This document shows, in pieces, positions 1-13,018 of a stretch of 64,000 nucleotides of DNA; the first letter of the stretch is position 1, and each line of letters opens with the position of its first letter. The notes under the pieces were generated by a model. It was given only the letters and a program-made list of their open reading frames with translations, had not been told where the DNA came from and searched no databases. This DNA comes from Formicarius rufipectus (taxonomy: Eukaryota; Chordata; Aves; Passeriformes; Formicariidae), in the NCBI GenBank assembly GCA_013399695.1, contig VXAU01001755.1, positions 260,852-324,851 on the forward strand. The letters run 5' to 3'. Both the position numbers and the translations under genes were made by a program.

Positions 1-802
1 TCATGTACTAAATCTAAGTGCTTTGCTTAGAAAAGGCAATTTTAAGCTGTGACTGGGAACCAGTAACTCATACAGGAAACTGCTAATTCTCCATCTGAGC
101 TGCTGCAGTCATTGAGAGCCCTGGCCAAGCATCTTTCCATTGCCATGGCTCATTACGGATGCATTTGCTGGACATATCTGGCTGGCTGAAGGGCAAGAGG
201 GTGGTTAACCCAAGGTCTGTATGACCAAAAGTTAATCACAGTAGCTCCTAGCATCTACAACTGCAGTTATAGTAGACAAAAATTGTAGGGAAACCCCTGA
301 AAAACTGGGCAACAGTGACGAAACTTATTGTCTTGTGCTTTGATTGCTTCTTGCTATATGCATGGAGCCCAAAGGTCGATTTTTAGCAAAGTTGTTTCTC
401 CCTATACTTTTGACTAAGGGAGGTATTCTGAGCATTGCAAATGAAATAGTTCGCTGATAAGGCTAACACAGGCATAGGACTTCAGGGCTTATATGATTTT
501 TTTAAGGTCTAGCCCACAGGAGTCTGAAAGCACAGCTTCAGTACAGAGAGCATCAGAATAACAGTTTGGGGACGAATTTTTCAGTCAGTGTGTGAAGACT
601 GTTCATCTCTTGCCTTCTGAAACTGACTTGAATTTTAAATGAATCAATATATAATAGTTATTACAAATGTTTACACAATATAAACAAGAAGTGGAGTTTA
701 GGGTGTAAGGGCTTTCGCCCTTTCAGGAAATCTAAAGCAGCTTCATTGCACAGCATCCAGGATTTGGCTTGGTTTCCATCTTGGTGTTTGTCTTGTTTTT
801 AA
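1..802. other. No gene seen; AT-rich non-coding DNA
   Basis: All six frames are broken by frequent stops and no splice-flanked conserved peptide is visible. No transposon end or tandem repeat stands out. It is probably intergenic or intronic sequence. Confidence 0.55.
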
Positions 803-923
803 TGTGGAAGAGTCAAAGTGAGAAATCTCATGGGTTGAGATAAAGACAGTCAATAGGTAAATCAAAAATCACATATAGAAACAAAACAAAACAGGGAATT
901 TATTTGCCACTTCCCATCAGCAC
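803..923 (-). mobile_element. Fragment of an avian ERV LTR (same family as 43.6-44.2 kb)
   Basis: The segment contains the block tgggttgagataaagacag followed by a short A-rich run and cacttcccatcag. I recognise this arrangement from the downstream part of a common avian LTR. The LTR at 43,594-44,214 carries the same gggttgagataaagagacag core on the same strand. By analogy the element reads on the minus strand. Only about 120 bases remain and neither LTR end nor a target-site duplication can be seen. Family assignment is from memory of avian repeats and would need a repeat-library search. Confidence 0.6.
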
Positions 924-2249
924 ATAAATTGTTATTTATAAGAACTGATTTTTATTTTTTTTTAAATCTAGATTCAATTTTTAAGAAATCCAGTTAGTCA
1001 TTAAGAATAGATCTATAGCTCTGTTCATCCTCTGTGATGTAATATGAATATGGCAGAGCAACATTTTACACAAAGATATAAGGAGGTTCAGAAAAATCCT
1101 ACTCAACTTTTCTTTTAGATAATGTTAAAATTACAATCCCAGCTATTTGCAGAATATCCATTATGTATGTAATGCAACACAAATAACCACCTGTTTTGAG
1201 AGCTTTTTAATATTACAGTCTTAGTCACAAACTTAGAACTACTTCTAGAGTATCTTACAGAATCTTAATTCCCTATGTTATGAAACTTTACATTCAAGCA
1301 GAATTTTTCCTTTCACAGAATCTAGGAAAACAGATGCTTCACTGGAGCATGCCTGTCCCTTGCCACTTGGTAGTGAAAGAGATGGTTTTGGTCTTGAATA
1401 ACACTCCAAAAAGAGACAAAGATCAATTAGTATTGCATTCAAATGAGCAGGTTGATATCTTTTTAAGTAAGTCAGCTTAATTCTTAAGTTTAACATCATT
1501 AACTCCAAGACAATATCTTCATCAATGCCCACACAGAAAAATAAGAGGGTTTTTTACACACAGCAGTATGCTTTATAGCTTTACAGCATAATTTACAGGA
1601 GTGGAAAATGCAATCAAGCTTCACACATAAAACACATTTTAAAACAAATTATGTGGAACACCCCTCCAAACTTCACACTCAGAAAAACAAACCAGGACAA
1701 CATTTAAGTACGACTAGTGTAAAACTGATAGCTCCATGAAAATGGGCATATATGGGAAGATTGGTTACATCTACTTTACCTTTTTTGTAAAACATTTTTA
1801 GCCCGTAGAATGTGCATCTTCCTCTCTTTCTCATTGCCATGAGAGAGAGATAAAGGGAGTTTAAGACTCAAGCCAGAGGTTGCCCTTTCCCTAATTGGTG
1901 CAAAAATCTATTTTAAAAAATGACATATCTTACCTGATTATCCTACCTCAGCTGATGTGGCTTTCTTTCTACATAGCCTCATGCTTCCAGTAGCCCATTT
2001 CCCCTGGAATATTGATTTCTGCAAGCAGGAATGAAAGATAAATAGAAGTAAATAAAAGGAATGAAGCTTTTAGAATTAATTAACCACTACATGCTGATGG
2101 CAAGTGTAAATCTTTGTGTCCAGATATTACTGTCTAGTTCACTTGTTTCACAATTAAAACAGTATGCAACAAACCTTTGTTGTTTTTTATTCAAAGAATT
2201 TTTAAGAATATCTAAATTATTGTCACAGGTTTCTGTAGCTGAATTTTAG
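924..2249. other. No gene seen; AT-rich non-coding DNA
   Basis: The longest open frames here are under 90 codons, overlap on opposite strands and have no recognisable domain. A T-run lies near 950-963. Nothing else is distinguishable. Confidence 0.55.
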
Positions 2250-3074
2250 TAGAAGGGGGGGCTTCTAAGATGGTTTCTGTTAGAAGCTGCCAGAAGCTTC
2301 TCCTGTTCTGTGGATCCAATGGCATCCAGGTCCAGGAGGGACTTCCTGCTGGTGGCCAGAGTTGAGCCAATTAAGAATCACAGTCACGCCTCTGTGATAA
2401 CATCTTTAAGAATTAGGAGTGCTGTGCAATCAAAAAAATTTCAGCCTTGAGATAACAATGCAGAGACCAAGGTTGGAGCAGGTGGAGGCAGAGGGACCCC
2501 ACGCTGGAGCAGGGGTGGGGGGTGGAAGGACTGAAAGCTATTCTCCCCCACCTCCTTGCAGCCCATGGAGATCCATCGAGGTGCACAAACTCCCCTGCAG
2601 CCCATGGAGGAGCAGGTGGATGCAGAAAGGAGCTGTTGCCCAGTGGGAGGCCCAGGATGGAGCAAGACTCGCGGCCATGACTCTTGGAGAAGGAGACTCA
2701 NTGTCCAGAGACCCGACTGCACCCCTTGGGGTGACCCACAGGACAAGAGCAATGGCAACAACAACTGCCTGCAAAACTCCCACTCCCTCCTCCTTCGAAC
2801 TGCTGGAAAGAGGGAGGAGTGGGAGAACAAGAGTGTTCTTAAGACTGATTTATTTCTTACTTTTTTGTTTTATTACTTTTAGTTTTAGTTCTTTTCTTGT
2901 TAGTAATAAATTTAAGTATTTAGCTGCTCTGAGTTTGTTTTGCCATTATCTCTCAGCTGTTGGGGTTTTGTTTGCTTGTTTGTTTGTTGTGGTTTTTTTT
3001 TTTTGCTTTTCCTTTCCCTCTGGGAAAGGAGGGGGCCTGGAGGTTTGGGTGGACACCAGGTGAAAACCGCCACA
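2250..3074 (+). mobile_element. GC-rich ERV LTR, probably solo
   Basis: This block is far richer in G and C than its surroundings. It begins near an agaag-G-run-cttct inverted repeat, then a stretch typical of avian LTR U3 regions with repeated 'ggagcagg' and 'tgcagcccatggag' units. The latter occurs exactly at 2557-2570 and 2596-2609. An aataaa polyadenylation signal lies at about 2906-2911, followed by a T/G-rich U5-like tract, and the block ends in ccgccaca, giving the expected CA end at 3074. The 5' end is uncertain by some tens of bases and I could not find a target-site duplication. An open frame of 214 codons (2419-3063) crosses the LTR; its composition is that of the repeat and I do not regard it as a gene. 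One ambiguous base (n) is at 2701. Confidence 0.65.
2906..2911 (+). promoter_or_regulatory. Polyadenylation signal of the 2.3-3.1 kb LTR
   Basis: An aataaa hexamer follows ttgttagt and is followed within about 70 bases by a T/G-rich tract (ttttgtttgcttgtttg), the classic arrangement of an LTR R region and downstream element. Whether it is used is unknown. Confidence 0.45.
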
Positions 3075-5402
3075 ATGATGCAAGATTAGACCTGATCAGG
3101 AAATTTTTGAAGCAAAATAACAATTCTTGGAACTAGAAACATTTCAGAAGAAAAGACTGGAAATTCTTGTCCTAGAGAAAACACCCCTTGACTCCTAAAC
3201 ATTCTCATCCAAACCAAGATGAGGCACTACAATGTGATACTAATGCTCAGTGTGCTTTAAGATCATGAGACTCAAATGGGTGACCCAAATGAAAGATTTC
3301 TATGAAGCATGTCTAAAGCAATAACTCCTGTTAGAGGGTTTGCATTCTGCATAGAAGAATGACAAGTTAACTCAGCCAGATAGGGGAATTAGACTTGCCC
3401 TCTGCTTGATGCATGCAGACTGAGATAAACTGGGGTTCCTCCAAGAATTTTTTTTCTTCCTCCAAGAATTTTGTGCATTAGAAAAAAATTATCAAAATTA
3501 CATAAATCCTCCTCTGATCAAGAGCAGTAAGCCAGTTCTTCCACCATTTCCACATAAGTATTGTAACCACAGAGCATTAGCAACAAGTTCCTTCATCTTT
3601 ACTGGAGATCACTTTTAAACACACTGTAAACTCTTCCCCAAATTGCTTGTAATGTGGGACACTGTATAAAAATTTATTTAAAAGACTATTTTAAACCTTG
3701 TTAACATAAAACCTTCAAAATAAAAGGGGCTGTAAAATACAACTAATAAAAAATAAAAGACTATATTTGTACTCGTGTCCCGTGGTAAATATAGTATAAA
3801 GTTAAAAAAAAAAAAAATATTAAAACAAAAATACGTACATTTGGGTGATATATATTTGTGTCTGAAGTGCCTGAAAAGTTTTACTGAAATATTTTCCTAG
3901 TCCTGTATACCAAACAGAAAAAAAGATAAAGTATCAGCATAGAATTAGCTGTCAATTTCAATAATGGAACTAATATTGAAAACAATTTAACAGGATCATT
4001 CCCATCTTCTCATGCTCTGTTTTCTTCAAAACCAGAAAAGTTCAGCATTTCAGTTTCTCTACTCATTTTGTACTAGTCAAATGTAATACAACCCACATGA
4101 TTGTTTTCTAACTTCAGTAGTTTATATTTCAAATAAGGTTAATGCTGCAGGTAGACAAATAATGGGAACAACAGAAAGAAAAACAGAAAAATCACTGACC
4201 AGTAAAGAACTGTCTGAACTAGTTTTACAGATGGAATTTACATTGAATTACAGACCCCACTGGAATGATAATACTGAACATAGGTGGAAGACTAGGAAAA
4301 GACAAAGTTCAAGTGCTCTAGGACTGTGAATCAGAAGGTATTTATTGAAATCTATGGGTAGAAAATATATTCCTATATAAGTGTGACACTTTATGTAAAA
4401 TCCACCAAATGGACACAAATTATTCCCAAACAGCATGTAATTTAGGAGCAATACTCAGAGATGCTACATTATTCAATTCCCTTAGAACTTCACAGGACAT
4501 TATGAATATAAATACATGAAGCATCCAAAGAGAAGCACAAAATATTCAGATGACTTCCAAAAATGCTGTAGACAATACTGCCTCCCTACAAACCTGCAGA
4601 TATGCCTTCTCAGTTGTATTGATGTGCAAAATATACTTGGATAGCTCCTTGTTGCGGTTTAGAAATGTTATTCTCCAATTTAGTACTCCTGCTAAAACCA
4701 TGTGTGGTTTCCACTCCCTCCTTGCCAGCTGGAGGCACAAAAGGTAAAGGTCACAGGCTAAGAACAATTTACTGGAAACAGCAAGGGAGAAACTGGAAAC
4801 AGGAAGAAGGGAGAGTCTCTTTCTCTTGCCCCCAGCAAAGGCATAAAGTGGGATCAAATAACATCAGAGGTCTGGCCATTTCTCCTCCTTGCTACTGCAA
4901 AAAAAAAACCTGTCCTGGCAGAAACCAAGACACTCAGCTGTCAATATCAATGTGTTTTCTCCCCAGATCCCAGCTACAGTACTAGGACTATTACATTAAT
5001 TAAGACATCATTTTTTGTGAATAAAGATGGATTCCACAATCAATGTGTTTGCTCGGAGCTCAAAGAAACACCCAGGCACATTCTGGCAATGGGTAGAGAT
5101 TGCAAGAATAGTCCCATGCTTTTCTTACAAATCATTCTTCTCTCATAATTTTAAGTTATTAATAAATAAAGAACAGAAAAGGGGAAAACAAGTGACAACA
5201 TTAATTTAAAAAGAATTAAAAATTTGCTAATTGTGTATTTCTAAATTCAGTCAAGGGTCAGAAAAATCATTACTTCAAGAAGCAGCAGACTTTAAGTACA
5301 TTTATGCATGCACTGTTTCTTTTTTGAAAGGTCAAAAGTGTAACTAAAAAATGAGAAATTATTTAACATTCGGGAGTACCATCCTGACTGTTGGTGTACG
5401 TT
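3075..5402. other. No gene seen; AT-rich non-coding DNA
   Basis: An A-run of about 14 bases lies at 3804-3817. Open frames of about 105 codons at 4546-4857 (minus) and 4665-4985 (plus) overlap each other on opposite strands and show no domain, no family resemblance and no supporting splice signals. Confidence 0.55.
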
Positions 5403-5483
5403 ATATCTTATATATATATCACTATAGTGATATATATAACTAGCTATATATATATATATATATATATAACTAGCTATATATGT
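5403..5483. repeat. AT microsatellite with a perfect 28-bp palindrome
   Basis: The tract is alternating TA broken by two unlike interruptions. Positions 5411-5438 are a perfect palindrome centred on cactatagtg. To its right the unit taactagctatata occurs twice, on either side of a pure TA run, so part of the tract has been duplicated. Such sequences can extrude cruciforms and are prone to length change. Confidence 0.85.
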
Positions 5484-8400
5484 TATTAAATGATTTTTAA
5501 AATAGCAAAGGCATTCCTATGAAATATGATTTATGAAAAGAATAATTACTATTTTGAAAATTGTGATGCCACTTCTGGCAAGTTGGCAGTAAGTCCCACA
5601 GTGGAAATCACAGACTGCTGGGTGTTTGATGCACAGGAGTCAATAATACTGTCAGCATTGAAAAAATTGCCACTCCTGTGTTTTCTTGCTTGGAAATATC
5701 CCATGAATCATGGACAAAAAGATAGTGCTATATTTTATAAATTGTCCTTTTCAAAGTTAGTCTGTGTAAAAAACATATTACTAAGGCCCAGGTTCTCATA
5801 TCCTCATTCTCACCAGATATCTTTTTGGTCAGTCATGCAGCAAGGTGACATTAAAACAAAAGAAAGGATATTGAAACCTTTCCACAAAGGAATTAAATCG
5901 GCACAGAAGCAAGACAGACCTCAAATGGGCCAGCAGGAAGCCAATAAGAAAGTAGATACTTATCAGCCAGCAAGATAAATGCTCATATTCATTTTACTAA
6001 TTGTAATTTAGTATTTCTGGATTTTGCAGGAAAGTGTTTTTTCTTTTCTAGCCCTTGCAAAAATAATTTTTTCACCTTTCAGTTTTTTGCTTTGAGTATT
6101 AATCCAGCAATACCCTGGAGAAAAACCTCCATTATTTTATAGAGATCTAAAGGTAACAAAATGCCTTTGTGTTGTTAACAGGTAAACTCTTAAAACTCCA
6201 GAAGTACAGTGGTTCCACAGCAGTCTCCCATCCTCAGGATTTTGATCAGTAGTTCTGTGAATTCAACTCGCTTTTGCAGAGGGGTCATCCACTGGCCCCC
6301 TGGACTTACTGGATACATTGTTCTTAATTCACTGGAGCAAAATATTAATTTTTGACAGAGTATCAGTGACTTCATCCCTCCCAAAAATATATACATCAAT
6401 ATGCAAAAAGACAAAACATGATTAATGCTCATATATGTGTATATTTTCACTCTTCTTCCTCATTTATTTTCATCTTAGAAGGATTATTACACTAGTTATA
6501 TATCACCACTCTGGGTAGGGTGAAGTGCAGAACTGTGCTCTCACCGTAGAGGTATTGAAGACTGTGAAGGTGTTTGTGGGCACTGTGAAAACAAGAAAGG
6601 TGATCCAGCTGGTGTGATAACCTTTGACCTGAGGCAAGATGATTCTTGGGTAGGCAATCCCATGCAATGGCAGCCCCTTTCTTGCTAGATATTCAGCAGG
6701 GCAGCACAAGGAAATTAAAGCCTGAACCAAGAATCAGTATTACTTGGGGAAGAATTCCTCAGTGCAAGGAGTGAAAATAGTGCTTTGATCATTAATCAGT
6801 CATTTTATTTACACATCAGTTGAAATTTGTATTCTTGTCTTCATTCTTCCATATCTACCTCACAATCATCAGTAGTGAAGTGAATTATTTTGTTAGCTTG
6901 CACAACAGTCATATCCATATGCATAAGTCACACATGCAGGTTTGGTAGTACAGGATGTCTGTAACTTTGAGTTTCTAAAATGTCACTGATGTTTTTCTGT
7001 CTTATTGACCATAGTCACAAAGGAAGCTATTTACAGTTTCGTCTCAGTGAAGTCTGCCATTTTTTTTTCATTTGTGTAAAGGAATGTTTGCTATGGAAAT
7101 TCAGTATACATTTTAGAGGTTTACAGTTGACATATGAAAATAATTGTTCTAGTTGAGCAGAGTGGTGAATAGATATGTCCATAATTCGCTGATAATTTGC
7201 ATATGAGCTAGTGAAATTGGGAGTATATGATTCCACTTTAATTGAGACAAAAGAGAAGGCCTTTGAAGCATGAACAGCTTTGTATCTTTATATTGATGGA
7301 TTTACTGGTGCACCTAAATGTAAGAGCAATTAACTGTTCAGTTAAACTTATTGAATTTGAAGTTGTTTGGTAGCCAAGGAGAAAAATTTATGCTTGTTTG
7401 ACCAAGTAGAAGTAAATTTCCAAAGTAACTAAGAGTTTCCCATACCAGCAAGTAGGTGAGAAGGATACATCCATTGGCTTTTTACCACCTGCCCTTTTCC
7501 AGTGATCAGCTATGTGACCTTCACAGAAACTTTGCCACACTTTGATCTTCAGAATGGTACCACATATACTGAAATTGCATTAACTGCATTTTAATAATTT
7601 TTTTTAAAAGCTGAAGAAAAATCCAAGCAAGGGCATCTATAAAGACTTTCCAATGCTAAGCCTCTTAGAAGTGACTCCAAGCCATTGCATTTTCCTTCAT
7701 AGCATGACTCAGGTTCTACTCAGATACTTTACTAGAGTGAATGCTTCAAGTTCCTTTCTTCAGACATTATATGTAATCAAGATGCAGTTTATTGATGGGG
7801 TATTTCATGTTAAACTATAATCAATGAGACACTGATGGCACAGATTTCAAATTGAAAGTTTGTGTTAGCTTTGTCAAAGCTTTAAGATATCTAACCTTTT
7901 GAGACCTACGGCATCAGTGCAGTGTTAAGTGAAGCAGACATACTCCCAACAATCATATATACAGTATTCTACACTCACTTTTTATACAGATATAAAAGGT
8001 ATTCTAACTTTGAAAGTCTTAATTAAGTCTTTTATAAAGGTACTCAAACTTTCACTGAAGTTCAAAGATACACTGTGAAAGCAGATTTCCCAGCTATAAA
8101 GGCTGCATATTACTTTTTGCGTACATTAAACTTTTAGATTCTGAGACTTAAAAAACAAGTGTTTCCTTGTGTCTTTCTTTACTAAGCTATAAAAGAAAAT
8201 ATAATTATTTAAAGGCAAAGCAGTCTTTTACTATGAAAATGTGAAGGAAGTAGAAGGGATGCAAAACAAAGATGCGATTGAGTGTCTTGGCACAGAAAAA
8301 AAAGCCTCCAAAACAAATGATGGTAACTACTTTCAAAGATGGACACAGCCTGAAAACATTTATACAAATTTCTTGAAGAACTGCCTACTGCTGGGTATGA

Positions 8401-8679
8401 ATAAGAAACTCTACATACCAAGACAAACTTGATAGCAAAGTAGGTAGTAAATACAATTATAAGTGAGAAAAGACACTAGCAAAAAGTAAAAGCAAAATAT
8501 TGAACAATGTGCCATTAATATGACATACAAAAACATTCATGTACCTCAACAGAAAGGCAGTTTAACAAAATCCCTGGTGCTTGCTATTGTCTACTACAGG
8601 TTTCTTTAAATGGAATTATGTGTATTAATACTGATTATTCCTAAGGACAGGAATTCCTAAAATAAAAGCACCCTGGTTC
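5484..8679. other. No gene seen; AT-rich non-coding DNA
   Basis: The longest frame is 150 codons at 5526-5978 on the plus strand. It contains no domain, signal peptide or membrane segment that I recognise, and its residue mix matches translated AT-rich DNA, so I treat it as chance. No repeat family is recognisable in the remainder. Confidence 0.5.
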
Positions 8680-9030
8680 TGGGCAGGACTGGATAAAGTT
8701 TTCTAGCAACCAGAAGAAGCATGGCTAGGACCAGAGGCGTCTTTTCCATGGCAGGGAGCAGTGAGGGTGACGCTGGGCTCCATGTGGTGAATACTCACAT
8801 CTGAATCATCCACCTCTCTCGTACACTCTGTTATTGGTGCTGTTACTGCACCATTTCCACTTATTTCACTGCTGTTTCCAGCAAATTCTTCATGTCTTGA
8901 CCCATAATCTTTATCTTTTTTGCCTCCAGTTCTCCTCTCCAGCTCACCACAGGGGCAGAGGGAGGGGGGGATGAGTGAGTTACACATGGTTTGGAGTGTT
9001 TCAGTGGGAACAATAATTGGGGAATACCGT
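8680..9030 (+). mobile_element. Probable degraded ERV LTR, R/U5 portion
   Basis: The order of elements on the plus strand (tcttgacccataatctttat, then a pyrimidine-rich ctccagttctcctctcc block, then caccacaggggcagaggg with a long G-run and gatgagtgag) matches the downstream part of avian LTRs as I know them. It is also the reverse-complement arrangement of the 43.6 kb LTR, so this copy would read on the plus strand. It is much diverged and the ends are not visible. A 112-codon frame on the minus strand (8703-9041) lies wholly inside it and is considered a by-product. Confidence 0.45.
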
Positions 9031-9278
9031 TCCGAAAGCAAGGCAAAAACTTATTTATATGTCCCTAATCCACTTCTCCTCAGTGCAAAAGAAAAGAAAC
9101 ATCTGATGACTCTTAATAAACAGAACATCTCAATGAAAAAGTCAGTCAAAAATTAAGAGGTTGATGCAAGAAGAGAGAAAACCTTAGAAATTTCATATCT
9201 TTCATCAAGTAATTTTCTTTAGAATTACACAATATAAAATAAAAAATCTCAGGTGTAAAATCAGAGCTACAGTTAGAT

Positions 9279-9332
9279 GAACTGATAGTTTCATCTAAAC
9301 TGATAGTTTTCATTCTAAACTGATAGTTTTCT
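9279..9332. repeat. Three-copy short tandem repeat, period about 20 bp
   Basis: The unit aactgatagtttt-c-at-cta occurs three times in a row (starting near 9279, 9298 and 9318), with the last copy incomplete. It looks like a local slippage or unequal-exchange product. Confidence 0.8.
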
Positions 9333-12300
9333 TGAATAAATGAAGGGACACTAAAATTCAATGAAATTTGCTGAAATAATGGATTTTCTTTTAGCATGAG
9401 GAAGCTTAAAAAAACTGCAATAAAATGTACTCTTTAAGTGCAATTGATGTTCTGCAATTTTCTTCAGTATCAACACACATTGAATCATCAAGTGCACACT
9501 CTGAAACATCAGTACGCTTTTTAACTTGCTTCTGATACAAACCTACCTTCTTATCTGTTTTCAAACATCTGCACCAAGTCTATTTATCCTTTTTCCTATA
9601 GCAGTCTCAAGTTCCAATGAGCCTGAGGTTCTTTCTGTTCCTTAGACAGACAAAATATAGAGTTTCTACACAGGAATATGTAGTAAATTTTGCCTTTAGG
9701 AAATTCACTCATCCTTAAAAATGGAAACAGCCATAAGTAAAAATACCTTATTAAGAAACAGTAATGAATTTCAGATGCAGACAATAGATATACTACTTCA
9801 CTTTTTTCCCTGTTGATTCCAAGATGCTTGGTGTTGGAAATATCTGGGAGCTGTCCCTTCCAAGATCTGAAAATAGTGCAAGATTGCAATAATTATTATT
9901 ATGACAGTTTGGCATCTACAGTTACTTGTCATAATCAAAGATGATATTATCTAGTCACTAGTGTTGAAAAATATTGCAATTGAAAACACAATATGCAGGA
10001 GTTTATTTTTGCATGTTTCGAGTACACAATGCACTTTATCTAAGAAACTTCATTATTAGATGGCTTTAGGGGCTTGCCAGCTAATGATCATAATACTATT
10101 CCACCACTCGTCAACAATATTGCACACTTGGTAAAGAGCTAGATGTAGTATGTCTTCAGATAATGCATGATTAAACAATTTTTTTCACTTGCATTTCTAA
10201 AAATATTGTTTAAAAAATTTACACCCTCACATATATTTTTAATTCCACAATTATGTTTTCTAGTATGGCTTGGACTTACGCAATTAGTCATTCTGAGCAT
10301 TCACCTTCCCCTGCTTCAGGCTCCCAACTAGATGAGCAGCTACAATGCATTGTCTCTGATCCCTGACCAAATGGATATCATTATATTTGTAAGGCAGACA
10401 GAAGACAGCTTAAAGTAACATATATCTATTGTGTCTATGCTATTTACAGCCTTCTGCTGAAGATTTTAACTTTTCTAAGCAAGTGTACGGGGACATGAAA
10501 TTACTGTTATGTTCCCAGTCAAATAATTCAGAATAAGAAGGATGTCTAATTTCTCTGAATATCTGCCATTTACCGTCATTATATCCATCTTCTGATTGCC
10601 ACTATTTATTCACGTTACAAGTTTGCCACTATTTTGTAGGCAGTACTATAATGGAGCAATGCCACAGGCACATAGATAGTTAATATGTTTAAAATGTGAG
10701 GGATAATGAACATCCACGCAAAATCCTAGGCCATATGAAAAGGCATCAGCCGTGTATGAGGGGCTAAGATCTAGACAGAAGACTATTCCCCAACAAATTA
10801 TGCAAACAGTTTCTGTTCTAGCCTTGATTCTCCTATATGAGCATAGACAATCACAGCCTCTATGTATATTGGTTTTCTACAGAAGACAGACAGGATTCCT
10901 TAATGATTTGCAGAATAAGCAACAAAATTCACTCTGAGTGAACTGCAGTGCCAAGCAAGGAATTAATCTGAAGTGTTTAATGTGCTGGACTATATCCTCT
11001 AAATGAGTCACGTATGTCCCCAACCCACAGTATTAGCCATGAGGCAAGATTGTTTTGTGCTATAATGATCAGTGATACAGCTACCTGCCAACACCATCAA
11101 CTCTCAGGGGCATCAGAAATTTGTATTGCAGAACAAGATCTAATATTTATTGAACAAGGTTTGCTTGGAAGTAATATTCTAGCCCTGTAACATATTAAAA
11201 CAGCACAGAGAATTTCAGGAAAAAAAACCAAAGCACTGTTAGATGTTATTTGTTTTTGCTACTGCTACATTGTCTGCTGTTTGACTAGTTTTTACTTCAT
11301 TGTTTAAAATTTGCAGCTGTTTATCATATATGTACAGCACACAAATTTCAACCTGTGGATTGCTTATAAATGGTTGATTGTAACAACTTTTGTTTAAATA
11401 GCTTTAGTCTCATGAATATTCAATCATTTGTTTTCTTCAGCATATTGTTTTCTTTCCTGACTGAGTGACATAATAATTTGGAATCGTTCTGCTTTCTTTC
11501 ACATCCGATGCTATTTGATGCATAAAACTTGGATATGTACCCAAAAGGACATTTTCTTGAATAAATTTCCCTCCATAAATATGTGGGGGCGGGGGGAGAG
11601 AGGGCTAATTAAAAAGCCCATATACACAGTCAAGCCCAGATTGCATTGGGAAGGCAATGAAATTGCTCCCTTGCTGCGCACTGTGAAGTGATCTAAAAAT
11701 GGAAACTGCTGTGCTGCTCGGTTAATGGAACAGGTTACAGTACGATTCAGTACCTTCCTCTCTCATACAGAAATGACTGTGTACTGGCTGAGAAAATTCT
11801 CTCTTTCTCTTGAAATGCACATATAAAAAGTGTAATTAAGCAACTTTATCCTTCCTTACAAACATGTATGGATCCCACTTAAATCTGCCAAAACCTAAGG
11901 TAATCAACATGGAAAACAGTGGAAGATGGCAGGTTCACAGCCCACCATGTTAATGCAAAGTTCAGATTGGTTTTGCCAATGGGTCACTTCACACTTATCT
12001 ATATTAGGTTTTGCCTATCATTTCATTGTTACCTGGGCCTTGTAAAGTCCCTCTATGAGTGTACACTGGCTGACACTGATCCCATTGTTACTTTTAATAA
12101 CACAGTATCATCTCTCTCACGCTTCCTCACTGTTTGTCTCTAACCAAGTCATTCATCTGTTTATTTTTCAGACAATGACTAATCCATGCTATGATCTTTC
12201 CTCTTGCCCCAACAATGTCTTAAAAGCCCTTGGAGAATGTTTGCCTTTTGGAAACTTCAGTACAGTGTTTCAGCAGACCAAATCATCCCATCAATATGTT

Positions 12301-12892
12301 TGCTTCTGCTCTGAAAGGACTCCAAGAAGGTGTACAAAAGCACGACCTCTGCCAAGAGAGCTGTGCTGAACTCTACCACCCCCCATTCCCCCAGAGTCTG
12401 TCAGATTCTGCCCTTCACCAAAGCTTCTGTCGATCTGCCCAGCACTGGAGTCAGAATAGTCAGCCTCTGCTTCCCTGCCTTGCTCCCACCAAAACTTTTT
12501 TGTTTAGTATGTTAGAGTTGCTACTCTCCTGCCTTTGGATACCAGGGCTGTTCCAAAGTGTGCCTGTGAGAATAAGGTGCTTCATGCTCAAGCTGTGTTT
12601 GAACTTGTATGTGAATATTAACCAGTCCTGACAATTCTGGGAGACTTCCTTCCATCTAATTGTACTGCATGTTCTTCTGCAGTCAATGTGTTTTTGAACA
12701 CATCCTGTGCTGAGTCCTTTATATTTACATTTATTTTATTCTTATGATAGTTATTCAACCACATCCATTTACAGAGTCCTTGTTAGTGATGACAATTATA
12801 ATAAATGTAAGGGTCTGTGATAAATCATTATATATTCTCTTTGTAGTTATTGTCATGATCTCAGATAACCACCATAAGGAGCATCCTTAAAC

Positions 12893-12922
12893 TTTTTTTT
12901 GTTTTTTGTTTGGTTTTTTTTC
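12893..12922. repeat. T-rich low-complexity tract
   Basis: Runs of T interrupted by single G or GG. It has no element ends nearby. Confidence 0.8.
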
Positions 12923-13018
12923 TGCCTACAGAAATAGTTTCATAACTGTCTAGTTTTTCCTACTATCCAGTTATATGAGAAAAAAACTTGCCACCATACA
13001 GATTATTTTACATAGCCT

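Larger units (their letters stand above)
9031..13018. other. No gene seen; AT-rich non-coding DNA
   Basis: Apart from the short tandem repeat at 9279-9332, a G-rich run at 11584-11604 and the T-rich tract at 12,893-12,922, nothing is recognisable. Overlapping plus-strand frames at 12,055-12,631 (up to 133 codons) have no domain and are in three different phases, which argues against coding. Confidence 0.5.

Noticed and set aside
2419..3063. 214-codon plus-strand open frame, longest in the window
   Set aside because: It lies within the GC-rich LTR, contains the LTR's internal repeats, polyadenylation signal and T/G-rich tail, and resembles no protein.
5526..5978. 150-codon plus-strand open frame
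   Set aside because: No domain, signal or conserved pattern; a frame of this length is not surprising across six frames of 64 kb.
8703..9041. 112-codon minus-strand frame that looked like a possible exon
   Set aside because: It coincides with a probable LTR R/U5 region on the opposite strand and has no acceptor/donor arrangement.
12055..12631. Cluster of overlapping plus-strand frames
   Set aside because: Three different phases, no recognisable family, and no consistent splice sites.
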